Part shown: positions 7,944-16,987 of the stretch, one piece after another
Layout: each line of letters opens with the position of its first letter
How positions within the stretch are numbered: the first letter of the stretch is position 1
Origin: Bacteroidota bacterium
GTDB lineage: Bacteria; Bacteroidota; Bacteroidia; B-17B0; Aurantibacillaceae
Assembly: GCA_016185125.1 (NCBI GenBank)
Contig: JACPOC010000026.1
Span: forward strand, 124,001-188,000
DNA: 64,000 nucleotides
Reading direction: 5' to 3'
The notes under the pieces: model-generated
Databases searched by the model: none
The model's input: only the letters and a program-made list of their open reading frames with translations
Told to the model about the DNA's origin: nothing
Translations under genes and position numbers: made by a program

Positions 7944-8166
7944 TTGCAATTCATACTATTAACCACATTACCTTTGAAAATAATTTTATTCATTTACAAA
8001 TTGAGGCAAACACGTTAAGATTTCATTGGATAGAATTTCACCTAAGTTAAAAGCAGCAAACCAATTGCAGCGTGATTTTTATAAAATTTCGCCTTCCGGT
8101 TACGGCATTTACTGGCCACTTATTGATGAGGACTTATCTGTGGATGCTCTGCTAAAAATCTCTTAA
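7940..8166 (+). pseudogene. Frameshifted DUF2442 family gene
   Basis: An ATG at 7940 overlaps the anmK stop (ATGA) and opens a frame MIAIHTINHITFENN... that ends after 35 codons (TAA near 8048). In another frame, from TTG at 8019-8021, the sequence continues as LDRISPKLKAANQLQRD then YKISPSGYGIYWPLIDEDLS and stops at 8164-8166. The second part matches the usual DUF2442 C-terminus (PRL..A..QR...Y.I...GIHWP.LDEDLS). The first part fits the DUF2442 N-terminus. The total span is 227 bases, not a multiple of three, so one indel separates the halves near 8015-8025. It could be a real lesion or a sequencing error. Confidence 0.7.
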
Positions 8167-8207
8167 TCATTGCTCCTTTATTTAAATAAAAAGAACTGAG
8201 AGTATAA

Positions 8208-9164
8208 CTACTTCTTGCGGGCAATTACTTTTACAACCGCCTTTACAATATCAAGGGTATCCAATCCGTACTTTACCATCAATTCATCCGGGGTTCCGCT
8301 TTCTCCAAAACTGTCATTAACAGCAACAAATTCCTGAGGCGTAGGCAATTCTCTTGCTAATAATTGCGCTACACTATCGCCGAGGCCGCCATTCATTTGA
8401 TGCTCTTCAGCAGTCACCACACATTTTGTTTTTCGTGCAGACTTTAAGATAGCTTCCGCATCTAACGGTTTGATGGTGTGTATATTAATAATTTCCGCGT
8501 TAATACCTTTGGCAGCGAGTTGCTCACCTGCTTCAATTGCTTTCCATACTAAATGGCCGGTTGCAAGGATGGTAACATCTGTTCCTTCATTTAGCATCAC
8601 CGCTTTTCCGATTTCAAAGTGCTGATCTGCCGGAGTGAAGTTTGGTACATTAGGCCTTCCAAAACGTAAATAAACAGGTCCATCATGCTCGGCAATGGCA
8701 ATGGTTGCGGCTTTAGTTTGGTTATAATCGCAAGGATTAATAACCACCATGTGAGGCAACATTTTCATTAATCCAATATCTTCTAAAATTTGATGCGTGG
8801 CTCCGTCTTCACCTAATGTAAGCCCAGCATGTGAAGCGCATATTTTCACATTCTTGTGCGAGTAAGCAATGCTTTGACGGATTTGATCATAAACACGGCC
8901 GGTACTAAAATTAGCGAAAGTTCCGGTATAAGGAATTTTTCCGCCAATGGTTAAACCTGCGGCAATGCCCATCATGTTTGCTTCAGCAATGCCTATCTGA
9001 AAAAAACGCTCGGGATGTGCTTTTTGAAACGCATCCATTTTTAAGGAACCGGTAAGATCTGCGCACAATGCAACAACATCCGGATTGGTTTTTCCTAATT
9101 CTGATAGACCCGCGCCAAAACCCGAGCGGGTGTCTTTTTTTTCTGTGTAAGTATATTTTTTCAT
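8208..9164 (-). CDS. Transketolase, C-terminal half (pyrimidine-binding and C-domain subunit)
   Basis: The 318-residue protein has the second and third domains of transketolase. [20 protein letters not shown] includes the catalytic Glu that activates thiamine diphosphate, and the C-terminal domain starts around [20 protein letters not shown]. It should pair with the N-terminal half encoded at 10569-11417 to make one heterodimeric active site transferring two-carbon ketol units in the pentose-phosphate pathway. Split transketolases are known in Bacteroidota and other bacteria. Here a VWA gene lies between the halves. It starts 3 bp after the VWA stop, so one transcript is likely. Confidence 0.92.
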   Translation of the reverse strand: MKKYTYTEKKDTRSGFGAGLSELGKTNPDVVALCADLTGSLKMDAFQKAHPERFFQIGIAEANMMGIAAGLTIGGKIPYTGTFANFSTGRVYDQIRQSIAYSHKNVKICASHAGLTLGEDGATHQILEDIGLMKMLPHMVVINPCDYNQTKAATIAIAEHDGPVYLRFGRPNVPNFTPADQHFEIGKAVMLNEGTDVTILATGHLVWKAIEAGEQLAAKGINAEIINIHTIKPLDAEAILKSARKTKCVVTAEEHQMNGGLGDSVAQLLARELPTPQEFVAVNDSFGESGTPDELMVKYGLDTLDIVKAVVKVIARKK

Positions 9165-9167
9165 TGA

Positions 9168-10541
9168 CTAAAATAAATTTATTGTTTGCGGCAATCCTGA
9201 TTTCACTTCAAAATTCCGTTCAATTGTTTTGGCGGTTTCTTTGGCAAACTGCGGCCTGAAAACGACTTTGTATTTACCGGGCTGCAAATATATAATTTCG
9301 TTTGTTAAAGTGGTACTTAAATTATACACCCAGTTAACAGTTTTACCATCGTCGGTATAAATACTTCCATAACCTAAACCTTGTTTACTAAATAATACAT
9401 TTCCGCTAGTTGGAATTTTGATAGTGTTGATTGAACTTTGTTTGATCTCTACGTCTTTTAACTGAATCCTAGGAAGCGTTAATATTTCCAAATCATACTT
9501 CCCAACAATGTATTTTTCTGTTTTGCCAAAGTCATGTACATTCAGTGTTTTCATATCTCCAGCTTTACGAATAATTGTGGTGGGGTAATATTTGCTGATG
9601 GGGCCTTCAAGCTGTAAAAAAAGAAATCCTTGCGGCGCATCCACCGGAATGGTATTGTGTTTGCCTTTAGTAATAGTAATGTTCTTTTTCTCCCTTGGTG
9701 GAATTGTGTGAACCGTTAGATCGTATTTAATATCCGGATCTAAAACCAAAGTATCAGGGTTTCCGCGATGATTAATCGTGTGGAGATAATTATACTTTAC
9801 TTTTGTGGTGCCGGCCTCGTAAAAGGTCAGGTCTACATCCGTTTCCGAAGGTTTTTTCAAAATGTCCAATAAGTCTACCTGAACGGTAGTTTGTGTAAGT
9901 GCTTCTGTGATCACTAACTTCAGAACATCTTTAAAGTTGGCTTCGTTGGTTACATCGTAAAATTTACCCATGCACCCAAATACATCCGCAAACTTTACAT
10001 CAAGGCCAACTCCAATAACAAAAGGACGAAGAAAAATTCCTTTCTTTTGAAGTTCAATACTAACCTGACAAGGATTACCATTACACTCTTCAATGCCGTC
10101 AGTAATCAATATAACAATGTTTCTGCAATTACTACAGGGTGTAAAATCAGCAGTACATTCACCAAGCGAATAAGCAATGGGTGTGGTACCCAAGGGTTCG
10201 AGTTTGTTAATTCGTTGTTTAATCTTGAGGTAATTGGTTTTGGCGTTGGAAAATGGCACTTCGAGCTTACTATCCTTGCAGTTACGCTCCGGCTTAAAAA
10301 AAGTGGTGTGTCCGTAGCACCTTAAAGCCAGTTGAAGATCAGGAATGTTTTGCAGGCTGTCTAAGAACTCGCTCATTACTTTTTTGGCGACTTCAATTTT
10401 TATATTGCTGTTCCAAGGAGCATACATACTGTAGGAATCATCAAAAATAAAAAGAATGCGGTTGGTTGGTTGAGAATTAAGAATTAAAAAAGAATGATTA
10501 AAAATGAAAAAAAGAATAATTGTGTGAAATTTCGTTTTCAA
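9168..10541 (-). CDS. Secreted von Willebrand factor A domain protein
   Basis: The 457-residue protein has an N-terminal signal peptide (IILFFIFNHSFLILNS) followed at once by a VWA domain. The metal-binding MIDAS motif is D34-D-S36-Y-S38, with a later TxxD-type region in ILITDGIEECNGNPC. The domain contains pairs of Cys (CTADFTPCSNC) consistent with export. The C-terminal 200 residues are beta-rich with Lys/Thr repeats and no family I recognise. VWA domains bind protein ligands through a metal ion. The gene is wedged between the two transketolase halves, which is unusual; a functional link is not evident. Confidence 0.85.
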   Translation of the reverse strand: MKTKFHTIILFFIFNHSFLILNSQPTNRILFIFDDSYSMYAPWNSNIKIEVAKKVMSEFLDSLQNIPDLQLALRCYGHTTFFKPERNCKDSKLEVPFSNAKTNYLKIKQRINKLEPLGTTPIAYSLGECTADFTPCSNCRNIVILITDGIEECNGNPCQVSIELQKKGIFLRPFVIGVGLDVKFADVFGCMGKFYDVTNEANFKDVLKLVITEALTQTTVQVDLLDILKKPSETDVDLTFYEAGTTKVKYNYLHTINHRGNPDTLVLDPDIKYDLTVHTIPPREKKNITITKGKHNTIPVDAPQGFLFLQLEGPISKYYPTTIIRKAGDMKTLNVHDFGKTEKYIVGKYDLEILTLPRIQLKDVEIKQSSINTIKIPTSGNVLFSKQGLGYGSIYTDDGKTVNWVYNLSTTLTNEIIYLQPGKYKVVFRPQFAKETAKTIERNFEVKSGLPQTINLF

Positions 10542-10568
10542 TTTTTAGTTATTAATTTAGATATAATC

Positions 10569-11417
10569 CTAATAATCGCCTTCGGTTACAAGAAGTTGAT
10601 CAAGGGCTAAATTTAATTGCTCGTCGTTAGGTGCGGAGCCATGCCATTTGTGAGTTCCCATCATGTAATCTACACCAAAGCCCATATCGGTTTTCATTAG
10701 GATCATAATTGGCTTTCCTTTGCCTACAAAGGTTTTTGCTTCGTTTAAAGAGTCGATGACTTTATCAAGATCATTTCCCTGATTGTTTTCTAAAACATGC
10801 CAGCCAAACGCTTCAAATTTTGCTTTTAAATTTCCTAGTGGAAGAACATGATCGGTGTCGCCGTCAATTTGCCGACCGTTATAATCCACCGTTGAAATTA
10901 AATTATCCACCTTGTTTCCCGCTGCGTACATGGCCGCTTCCCAAATCTGCCCTTCCTGTAATTCGCCATCGCCATGCAAAGAGTAAACAATGGATTTATC
11001 TCTATTCAATTTTTTAGCTAAAGCAGCTCCAATTGCTACACTCATTCCTTGCCCTAAAGATCCGCTGGCAACACGCACTCCAGGCAAACCTTCGTGTGTG
11101 GTAGGATGACCCTGTAAACGGGTGTTAAGTTTGCGAAATGTTTTTAATTCCTCTACCGGGAAAAAACCTGAACGTGCCAATACACTGTAAAACACAGGAC
11201 TAATATGTCCATTGCTTAAAAAGAAAATATCCTCATTCTTACCATCCATTGTAAAATTAAAGGGATCGTACTTCATAATCACTTTATAAAGCGCTACAAA
11301 ATATTCCACGCAGCCCAATGAACCACCGGGGTGACCCGAGCTAACCGCATGCACCATTCGTACTATATCCCGGCGAACAAGAGTTGATAAATTTTTTAAA
11401 GAATCAGTATTTTGCAT
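10569..11417 (-). CDS. Transketolase, N-terminal half (thiamine diphosphate-binding subunit)
   Basis: The 282-residue protein is the first domain of transketolase. SSGHPGGSLG carries the substrate-binding His, and the thiamine diphosphate motif runs from GDGELQEGQIWEAAMYAAG to the VDYNGRQIDG Asn. DMGFGVDYMMGTHKWHG near the end matches the conserved KG..-HG segment. It is the first gene of the tkt(N)-VWA-tkt(C) set on this strand, 27 bp from the VWA gene. The missing domains are supplied by the gene at 8208-9164. Confidence 0.93.
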   Translation of the reverse strand: MQNTDSLKNLSTLVRRDIVRMVHAVSSGHPGGSLGCVEYFVALYKVIMKYDPFNFTMDGKNEDIFFLSNGHISPVFYSVLARSGFFPVEELKTFRKLNTRLQGHPTTHEGLPGVRVASGSLGQGMSVAIGAALAKKLNRDKSIVYSLHGDGELQEGQIWEAAMYAAGNKVDNLISTVDYNGRQIDGDTDHVLPLGNLKAKFEAFGWHVLENNQGNDLDKVIDSLNEAKTFVGKGKPIMILMKTDMGFGVDYMMGTHKWHGSAPNDEQLNLALDQLLVTEGDY

Positions 11418-11526
11418 AATTTTAAAATGAAGGCTTAAAAATACCTTTAAATATTGGCTAAGAATTACTTTGTTAAAAAACAGCCACTTATGTTAAAAAC
11501 TCAGCAAATACTAAGGACATAAAGTA

Positions 11527-11555
11527 TCTGTATACTTGAAGTATTGGTATATTTG
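11527..11555 (+). promoter_or_regulatory. Probable promoter for the 11574 lipoprotein gene
   Basis: TATATTTG at 11548-11555 matches the Bacteroidota -7 consensus exactly. The -33 candidate TCTG at 11527-11530 (17-base spacer) is weak. The element ends 18 bases before the ATG, which supports starting the gene at 11574 and not at the in-frame ATG at 11544. Confidence 0.45.
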
Positions 11556-11573
11556 TGTCCTAAATTTTTTAGA

Positions 11574-12323
11574 ATGAAAAAAGCAGGGTGGATATTCTTA
11601 ATTTTTTTAGTTGTATTGTCGTGCAAAAAAAAGCAGGATACACCAGAACCAACGCCTGTTACTCCTGCCCCCGAAAATGGCACTCTTAACATACATGTTA
11701 AAAGTTACGACTCCTTAGGGTTTCTTGAACCAGCAACTTACAGTACTACGGTATTTTTAAGCGGAACCTCTTTTTCTTCTGCCGCAAATACCAATGGCGA
11801 TGTTTCCTTTAATGTTCCTCCCGGAAATTATTTACCTTCTGTAATCCGGTCAAAATACGAAGGCTTCCCGTTCTCATCAAATGTAACTTCCAATATTACC
11901 ACATCAGTTGATACTTCAATTTATCAAAATTCCACTTACAGTTTGCAGATTACAGGGGGCAGTGCTACAACTTCCAGCATGGTTAATATTTCGTTTAATG
12001 TTAGCAAAAGCATTCCCTCAGGTAAATCAGTACGAGTGGCCGTTCTGTTTAATAAATCTTCCCCTCCAAGCGTAAATTCGTATTCGACGGCGGAGGTATT
12101 TAATGTTTCAACACAAAGTACAAGTAATTTAAACATTTACTCCGGTGCTTTGCAAACCGCTATTGGTCAGCTTCCGGTAAATTCTACATTTTATCTTTTA
12201 GCTATTCCCTGTTCGTACGGATCTTATTTCAGTCCTTTATTGAACAAAAGCATTTTGGTGGGAGATTATCTTCCGCCTGTAGGTGCCCCAACGGCAACAA
12301 TCTTTTTAACTAAAACCTGGTAA
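11574..12323 (+). CDS. Hypothetical Ser/Thr-rich lipoprotein
   Basis: From the ATG at 11574 the 249-residue product begins MKKAGWIFLIFLVVLSCKKK, a lipoprotein signal with Cys17 and a lipidated CKKK start. A Pro/Thr linker (DTPEPTPVTPAPENG) follows. The remainder is beta-rich and Ser/Thr/Asn-rich, with a segment like a carboxypeptidase-regulatory or DUF4397-type sandwich (GTLNIHVKSYDSLGFL, NTNGDVSFNVPPGNYLP). An upstream in-frame ATG (11544) would put ten charged residues before the signal and overlap the promoter, so I reject it. The product is probably attached to the outer membrane or periplasm; the role is unknown. Confidence 0.75.
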   Translation: MKKAGWIFLIFLVVLSCKKKQDTPEPTPVTPAPENGTLNIHVKSYDSLGFLEPATYSTTVFLSGTSFSSAANTNGDVSFNVPPGNYLPSVIRSKYEGFPFSSNVTSNITTSVDTSIYQNSTYSLQITGGSATTSSMVNISFNVSKSIPSGKSVRVAVLFNKSSPPSVNSYSTAEVFNVSTQSTSNLNIYSGALQTAIGQLPVNSTFYLLAIPCSYGSYFSPLLNKSILVGDYLPPVGAPTATIFLTKTW

Positions 12324-12333
12324 TAAAAAAAAT

Positions 12334-13434
12334 ATGGCACTAAAATGCGGAATTGTTGGGCTACCCAACGTAGGAAAATCGACCCTCTTTAATTGTTTGA
12401 GTAATGCAAAAGCTCAAGCTGCTAATTTTCCTTTTTGTACAATTGATCCCAATGTAGGAACTACCACCGTTCCTGATGAGCGTTTAACTAAATTATCAGA
12501 CCTGGTTAAACCTCAAAACATTGTACCCACAACTGTTGAGATAGTTGATATTGCAGGTCTTGTTAAAGGCGCCAGTAAAGGCGAAGGCCTAGGCAATAAA
12601 TTTTTAGGAAACATCCGTGAGTGCAATGCTATTCTGCACGTGCTGCGTTGCTTTGATGATGATAACGTAATACATGTGGATGGCAACGTGAATCCCGTTA
12701 GAGATAAGGAAATTATTGATACCGAACTTCAATTGAAAGATCTTGAAAGCGTAGAACTTAAATTAAAAAAGTTTGAAAAGCTTGCTAAAACAGGAACCGA
12801 TAAAGAAGCGGTTAAAACATACAATGCCTGTATGAAAATAAAGAACGTTCTTGAAGCAGGACAATCAGCACGCTCTGCTGCGCTTGAAGAAAATGAATTA
12901 CCTTACATTGCCGATCTTCATTTACTTACTATTAAGCCGGTACTTTACGTTTGTAATGTAGATGAAGCTTCCGCGAAAAATGGCAATAAACACGTTGAGG
13001 CTGTGAAAGAAGCGGTAAAGAATGAAGATGCGGAAATATTAATTATTACCGCGCAGATGGAAAGTGAAATTGCCGCATTAGAAACTTATGAGGAAAAGCA
13101 GATGTTTCTTGGAGAAATGGGTTTAGATGAGCCTGGAGTAAACAAGCTAATTAAATCGGCCTACAAGTTACTAAAGCTTGAAACTTATTTTACAGCCGGT
13201 GTAAAAGAAGTAAGAGCTTGGACCATTACAAGGGGGATGAAAGCTCCACAAGCTGCAGCAGTTATTCATACAGATTTTGAAAAAGGTTTTATTAAGGCGG
13301 AAGTAATTTCCTATAATGATTTTATCACACTTGGATCCGAAGCCGCTTGTCGTGAAGTTGGAAAATTGAAAATTGAAGGTAAAGAATATGTAGTAAATGA
13401 TGGTGATGTGATGCACTTTAGGTTTAATGTTTAA
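12334..13434 (+). CDS. ychF: Redox-regulated ATPase YchF (Obg-like)
   Basis: This 366-residue P-loop protein of the TRAFAC class binds ATP in preference to GTP and associates with ribosomes; it is implicated in stress and oxidative responses. The Walker A motif GLPNVGKST is at residues 8-16. [20 protein letters not shown] (G3) and LYVCNVDE (the altered G4 typical of YchF) follow. The C-terminal TGS domain starts around [18 protein letters not shown] and ends [11 protein letters not shown]. The length is normal for the family. It starts 10 bp after the lipoprotein stop. Confidence 0.97.
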   Translation: MALKCGIVGLPNVGKSTLFNCLSNAKAQAANFPFCTIDPNVGTTTVPDERLTKLSDLVKPQNIVPTTVEIVDIAGLVKGASKGEGLGNKFLGNIRECNAILHVLRCFDDDNVIHVDGNVNPVRDKEIIDTELQLKDLESVELKLKKFEKLAKTGTDKEAVKTYNACMKIKNVLEAGQSARSAALEENELPYIADLHLLTIKPVLYVCNVDEASAKNGNKHVEAVKEAVKNEDAEILIITAQMESEIAALETYEEKQMFLGEMGLDEPGVNKLIKSAYKLLKLETYFTAGVKEVRAWTITRGMKAPQAAAVIHTDFEKGFIKAEVISYNDFITLGSEAACREVGKLKIEGKEYVVNDGDVMHFRFNV

Positions 13435-13474
13435 ATTATACGCGAAACCCGGAACATAAAATAAATAATACTAT

Positions 13475-14251
13475 ATGAACAATCACGAAATAGATTACAA
13501 ATTAATGGGTGAAGAGATGCAATGCGTAGAAGTGGAACTGGATCCGCAGGAAGCAGTAATTGCAGAGCCTGGAAGTTTTATGATGATGACCGACGGCATT
13601 CAGATGGAAACTATGTTTGGCGATGGAAATGAAAAAGGAATAATGGGTAAACTATTTTCAGCCGGCAAACGCATGTTAACTGGCGAAAATCTATTTATGA
13701 CTATTTACTCCAACATTTCCTCTCAAAAAAGACAGGTAACTTTTGCGGCACCATATTCAGGAAAGATAATTCCTATGAATCTGTCAAAACTTGGCGGAAA
13801 AATTATCTGCCAAAAAGATAGTTTTTTGTGCGCCGCCAAAGGCGTAAGCGTTGGCATTGAATTTCAGAAAAAATTAGGTACGGGCTTATTCGGTGGCGAA
13901 GGTTTTATTATGCAAAAATTGGAGGGCGACGGAATGGCTTTTGTTCACAGTGGTGGACATGTTATTGAAAAAGAATTGCAATCAGGAGATATGCTTAAAA
14001 TTGACACCGGTTGTATAGTTGCGTTTACCAGCAGTATTAATTACGATATACAATTTGTTGGTGGAATTAAAAACACCATTTTTGGAGGGGAAGGAATGTT
14101 TTACGCAGTGCTTCGCGGCCCGGGTAAAGTATGGATTCAAACATTACCAATAAGCAGGTTGGCATCTCGCATTTTATCCTACGGAAGAGGAGCGAGAAAA
14201 GAAGAAGGCAGCATACTTGGCGGATTAGGGAATTTATTAGATGGGGATTAA
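13475..14251 (+). CDS. AIM24/TIGR00266 family protein
   Basis: The 258-residue protein matches the AIM24 (tryptophan RNA-binding attenuator-like fold) family. It shows EVELDPQEAVIAEPGSFMMM near the N-terminus, a Gly-rich core (KKLGTGLFGGEGFIMQKLEG), then DTGCIVAFTSSINYDIQFVG and GPGKVWIQTLPISRLA. It has no signal peptide or transmembrane segment. The biochemical function in bacteria is not established. It stands alone on the plus strand, with 40 bp to ychF and 95 bp to parE. Confidence 0.88.
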   Translation: MNNHEIDYKLMGEEMQCVEVELDPQEAVIAEPGSFMMMTDGIQMETMFGDGNEKGIMGKLFSAGKRMLTGENLFMTIYSNISSQKRQVTFAAPYSGKIIPMNLSKLGGKIICQKDSFLCAAKGVSVGIEFQKKLGTGLFGGEGFIMQKLEGDGMAFVHSGGHVIEKELQSGDMLKIDTGCIVAFTSSINYDIQFVGGIKNTIFGGEGMFYAVLRGPGKVWIQTLPISRLASRILSYGRGARKEEGSILGGLGNLLDGD

Positions 14252-14307
14252 CAGAAGTGTTGAATTATTAAGGTTTAGCTTTAATAGCACGAGTTTCAAA
14301 GTGTGAT

Positions 14308-14340
14308 ACTAAACATTAAAACTAATCACTAAAAACTAAA
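14308..14340. repeat. ACTAAAAACTAA-type intergenic repeat upstream of parE
   Basis: Three ACTAA units occur in 33 bases, ending in ACTAAAAACTAA six bases before the parE ATG. The same string type forms the right arm of the inverted repeat at 1829-1945. No function is evident; it may be an AT-rich leader. Confidence 0.4.
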
Positions 14341-14346
14341 TTGTAG

Positions 14347-16206
14347 ATGGCAAAATCAAATTACACAGAAGATAATATACGATCCTTAGATTGGAAGGAA
14401 CATATTCGTACCCGCCCGGGAATGTACATTGGTAAGTTGGGCGACGGCAGCGCTTTTGATGATGGTATTTATGTACTGTTAAAAGAAGTAATGGATAATT
14501 CTATTGATGAATTTATGATGGGTGAAGGCCACAGCATTGATATTCATGTAAAAGACGGCGTGGTATCTATTCGTGATTTTGGACGTGGAATTCCCTTAGG
14601 CAAAGTGGTGGAAGTTGTTTCTAAAATGAATACCGGTGGTAAATACGATAGTGAGGCTTTTAAAAAATCTATTGGTTTAAATGGGGTGGGAACAAAAGCT
14701 GTTAACGCTTTATCAATTAATTTTAAAGTTACCGCTTATCGCGATGGTCAGGCTAAAACCGCGGAATTCAGTAAAGGAGAATTGGTAAAAGAATCACGCA
14801 TCGTTGCCGCCCCAAATGAAAAGAACGGCACCTATGTAGAGTTCAGGCCCGATGATACAATATTTAAAAAATACCATTATGTGCATGAGTATATTGATCG
14901 TATGGTTTGGAATTACGCTTTTTTAAATACAGGACTTACATTATCATTAAACGGTCAGCTTTATAAATCAGATAACGGATTAAAAGATCTCCTTGAAAAA
15001 AATATCACCGGCGAAATATTGTATCCGATCATTCATTTAAAAGGCGAAGACATTGAACTGGCCATTACCCATAGCAATGAACATTACAGCGAAGAATATT
15101 ACAGTTATGTAAACGGGCAATACACCACTCAGGGAGGAACGCATTTGGCAGCCTTTCGCGAAGCAGTTGTAAAAACAGTACGCGAGTTTTATAAAAAAGA
15201 ATTTGAACCGAGTGATGTACGCAAATCCATTGTAGCCGCCATTGCCATAAAAGTTCAGGAACCGGTTTTTGAATCGCAAACCAAAACAAAGTTGGGTTCA
15301 AATGAAGTGGCGCCGGCGGGACAAAGTGTTCGAAGTTTTATCGGCGATTTTATAAAACAACAACTTGATAATTATTTGCATAAAAATCCGGAAGTTGCAA
15401 AAGCGATTGAAGGAAAAATTTTAGCGAATGAACGCGAGCGTAAAGAACTTTCAGGGATTCAAAAGCTTGCCCGAGAACGTGCGAAAAAATCTTCCTTACA
15501 TAATAAAAAACTACGCGATTGCAGAGTACATTTAGATGATATTAAAGATCCGCGGCGCCTGGAAACTACTTTATTTATTTGTGAGGGAGATAGTGCGAGC
15601 GGATCGATTACAAAAACACGCGATGTAAATACGCAAGCGGTGTTTAGCTTAAAAGGAAAACCATTAAATTGTTTTGGTCTTGGTAAAAAAGTGGTTTATG
15701 AGAATGAAGAATTTAATTTACTGCAGGCTGCACTAAATATTGAAGAAGGCTTGGATGATCTTCGCTATAATAATGTAGTTATTTCTACTGATGCGGATGT
15801 TGACGGTATGCATATCCGCTTGTTGTTGCTGACTTTCTTTTTACAATTTTTTCCGGATCTTGTAAAAAATAATCACGTTAAAATTTTAACTACTCCGCTA
15901 TTTAGAGTACGCAATAAAAAAGAAACTGCTTATTGCTATAGTGATGAGGAGCGTAGCGCAGCAATTGCTAAATTAGGCCCTAAACCAGAGATTACGCGTT
16001 TTAAAGGCTTGGGAGAGATTAGTCCGGATGAATTTAAACACTTCATTGGCAAAGATATTCGCTTGGAGCCTGTGCTATTAGACCAACGCGCTAGCATTCA
16101 GGAGCTTTTAAATTATTACATGGGTAAAAATACGCAAGAACGGCAGGAATTTATCATTGAAAACTTAAGAATTGAAAAAGATGTTGAAGAAGAGTTGGTG
16201 AAATAA
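14347..16206 (+). CDS. parE: DNA topoisomerase IV subunit B
   Basis: This is the ATPase subunit of a type IIA topoisomerase that decatenates chromosomes with ParC. It has the GHKL ATPase motifs [17 protein letters not shown] and [11 protein letters not shown] in the first 120 residues, the transducer domain to about 390, and the TOPRIM metal site with [16 protein letters not shown] and [16 protein letters not shown]. At 619 residues it is short and lacks the GyrB insert. The parC partner follows 3.6 kb downstream on the same strand, which is why topoisomerase IV is preferred over gyrase. Confidence 0.92.
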   Translation: MAKSNYTEDNIRSLDWKEHIRTRPGMYIGKLGDGSAFDDGIYVLLKEVMDNSIDEFMMGEGHSIDIHVKDGVVSIRDFGRGIPLGKVVEVVSKMNTGGKYDSEAFKKSIGLNGVGTKAVNALSINFKVTAYRDGQAKTAEFSKGELVKESRIVAAPNEKNGTYVEFRPDDTIFKKYHYVHEYIDRMVWNYAFLNTGLTLSLNGQLYKSDNGLKDLLEKNITGEILYPIIHLKGEDIELAITHSNEHYSEEYYSYVNGQYTTQGGTHLAAFREAVVKTVREFYKKEFEPSDVRKSIVAAIAIKVQEPVFESQTKTKLGSNEVAPAGQSVRSFIGDFIKQQLDNYLHKNPEVAKAIEGKILANERERKELSGIQKLARERAKKSSLHNKKLRDCRVHLDDIKDPRRLETTLFICEGDSASGSITKTRDVNTQAVFSLKGKPLNCFGLGKKVVYENEEFNLLQAALNIEEGLDDLRYNNVVISTDADVDGMHIRLLLLTFFLQFFPDLVKNNHVKILTTPLFRVRNKKETAYCYSDEERSAAIAKLGPKPEITRFKGLGEISPDEFKHFIGKDIRLEPVLLDQRASIQELLNYYMGKNTQERQEFIIENLRIEKDVEEELVK

Positions 16207-16299
16207 TGGGGCGAATGTTAAAAAATTTAACAAATTAATTGATTTATAAAATATTTTAAGGAGAAATTTGTTAAAGCACGTTAATTTCAAAAAAATAAA

Positions 16300-16307
16300 T
16301 ATCTTTG
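16300..16307 (+). promoter_or_regulatory. -7 promoter element for the lipoprotein trio
   Basis: TATCTTTG matches TAnnTTTG and lies 46 bases before the ATG of the first lipoprotein gene. No good -33 TTTG is seen at the right distance. It suggests the lipoprotein genes are transcribed separately from parE. Confidence 0.45.
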
Positions 16308-16352
16308 GCACAATACATGGAAATAAGATTGTAGAAATTAAAACCTAAAAAA

Positions 16353-16928
16353 ATGAAAACAAAACACCTATTTTTAATTCCCGCTATTGCAATTTTAACT
16401 TTAGCAGGTTGTAAATCAAAAAAACAAACTATCCAAAAAGATACCGGATCAGTTGAAATTACTTTGCCATTTAGTACAAAAGAATATCGTAGCGATGAAA
16501 ATAATTTTCGCTCTAAACAAGTTGGGAAGTCGCCCGATCTTGCTACCGCAAAAAAAATCGCTTATCAAAATGCCAAATCAGAAATGGCCGGAAACATAAA
16601 CGCTACCGTTAAACGTGTAACAGATCAATACACCAATCAGCGTACTGTTGGAAACACTCAGGAGTTTGAAAATAAATTTGAAGAGTTAGCGCGCGAAGTA
16701 GTTAATCTTGAAATGAGCAACGTAAAAGAGATTGGCGAAAAAACTTTTAAAGAGCCCGACGGCGCTTATAGCTACTGGATAGCCTTGGAAGCCGATAAAA
16801 AAACGGTGTTTGATAAACTTGACGCGAAGATTTCGAATGATGCGAAATTAAAATTGGATTACGATAAGCAAAAATTTCAGCAAATATTTGATTCAGAAAT
16901 GAAAAAATTAGCTGAAGAAGGAAAATAA
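16353..16928 (+). CDS. LPP20-like lipoprotein
   Basis: The 191-residue product has a lipoprotein signal (IPAIAILTLAGC, Cys20) and a body resembling LPP20/FlgP-type proteins: a helix rich in Ala and Lys (LATAKKIAYQNAKSEMAGNI), then EFENKFEELAREVVNLEMSN and a strand GAYSYWIALEADKKTVFDKL. It ends in a charged coiled segment. LPP20-like lipoproteins sit in the outer membrane or periplasm; FlgP supports flagellar motors in Vibrio, but no flagellar gene is visible here. It is the first of three lipoproteins between parE and parC. A strong terminator follows the stop. Confidence 0.7.
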   Translation: MKTKHLFLIPAIAILTLAGCKSKKQTIQKDTGSVEITLPFSTKEYRSDENNFRSKQVGKSPDLATAKKIAYQNAKSEMAGNINATVKRVTDQYTNQRTVGNTQEFENKFEELAREVVNLEMSNVKEIGEKTFKEPDGAYSYWIALEADKKTVFDKLDAKISNDAKLKLDYDKQKFQQIFDSEMKKLAEEGK

Positions 16929-16941
16929 TAAAACTTCACAT

Positions 16942-16974
16942 AAGAGCATCTTACTTCAAGGTGCTCTTTTTTTT
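16942..16974 (+). terminator. Rho-independent terminator
   Basis: AAGAGCA(TC) at 16942-16950 pairs with (GG)TGCTCTT at 16960-16968, giving a nine-base-pair stem with one G-U pair and a nine-base loop, followed at once by a run of T to 16974. It lies 14 bases after the first lipoprotein stop. Because it covers the GTG at 16961, that codon cannot sensibly be the start of the next gene. Confidence 0.8.
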
Positions 16975-16987
16975 ACCCTTAAATTTA

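Noticed and set aside
8177-8190. Perfect AT palindrome TTTATTTAAATAAA between convergent genes, considered as a terminator
   Set aside because: It has no GC pairs and would form a very weak stem, so I do not call it.
11544-11573. Earlier ATG for the lipoprotein at 11574
   Set aside because: It overlaps the TATATTTG promoter element and displaces the lipoprotein signal.
16961-16987. GTG start for the second lipoprotein gene
   Set aside because: It lies inside a terminator hairpin and would put nine extra residues before a clean lipoprotein signal starting at TTG 16988.
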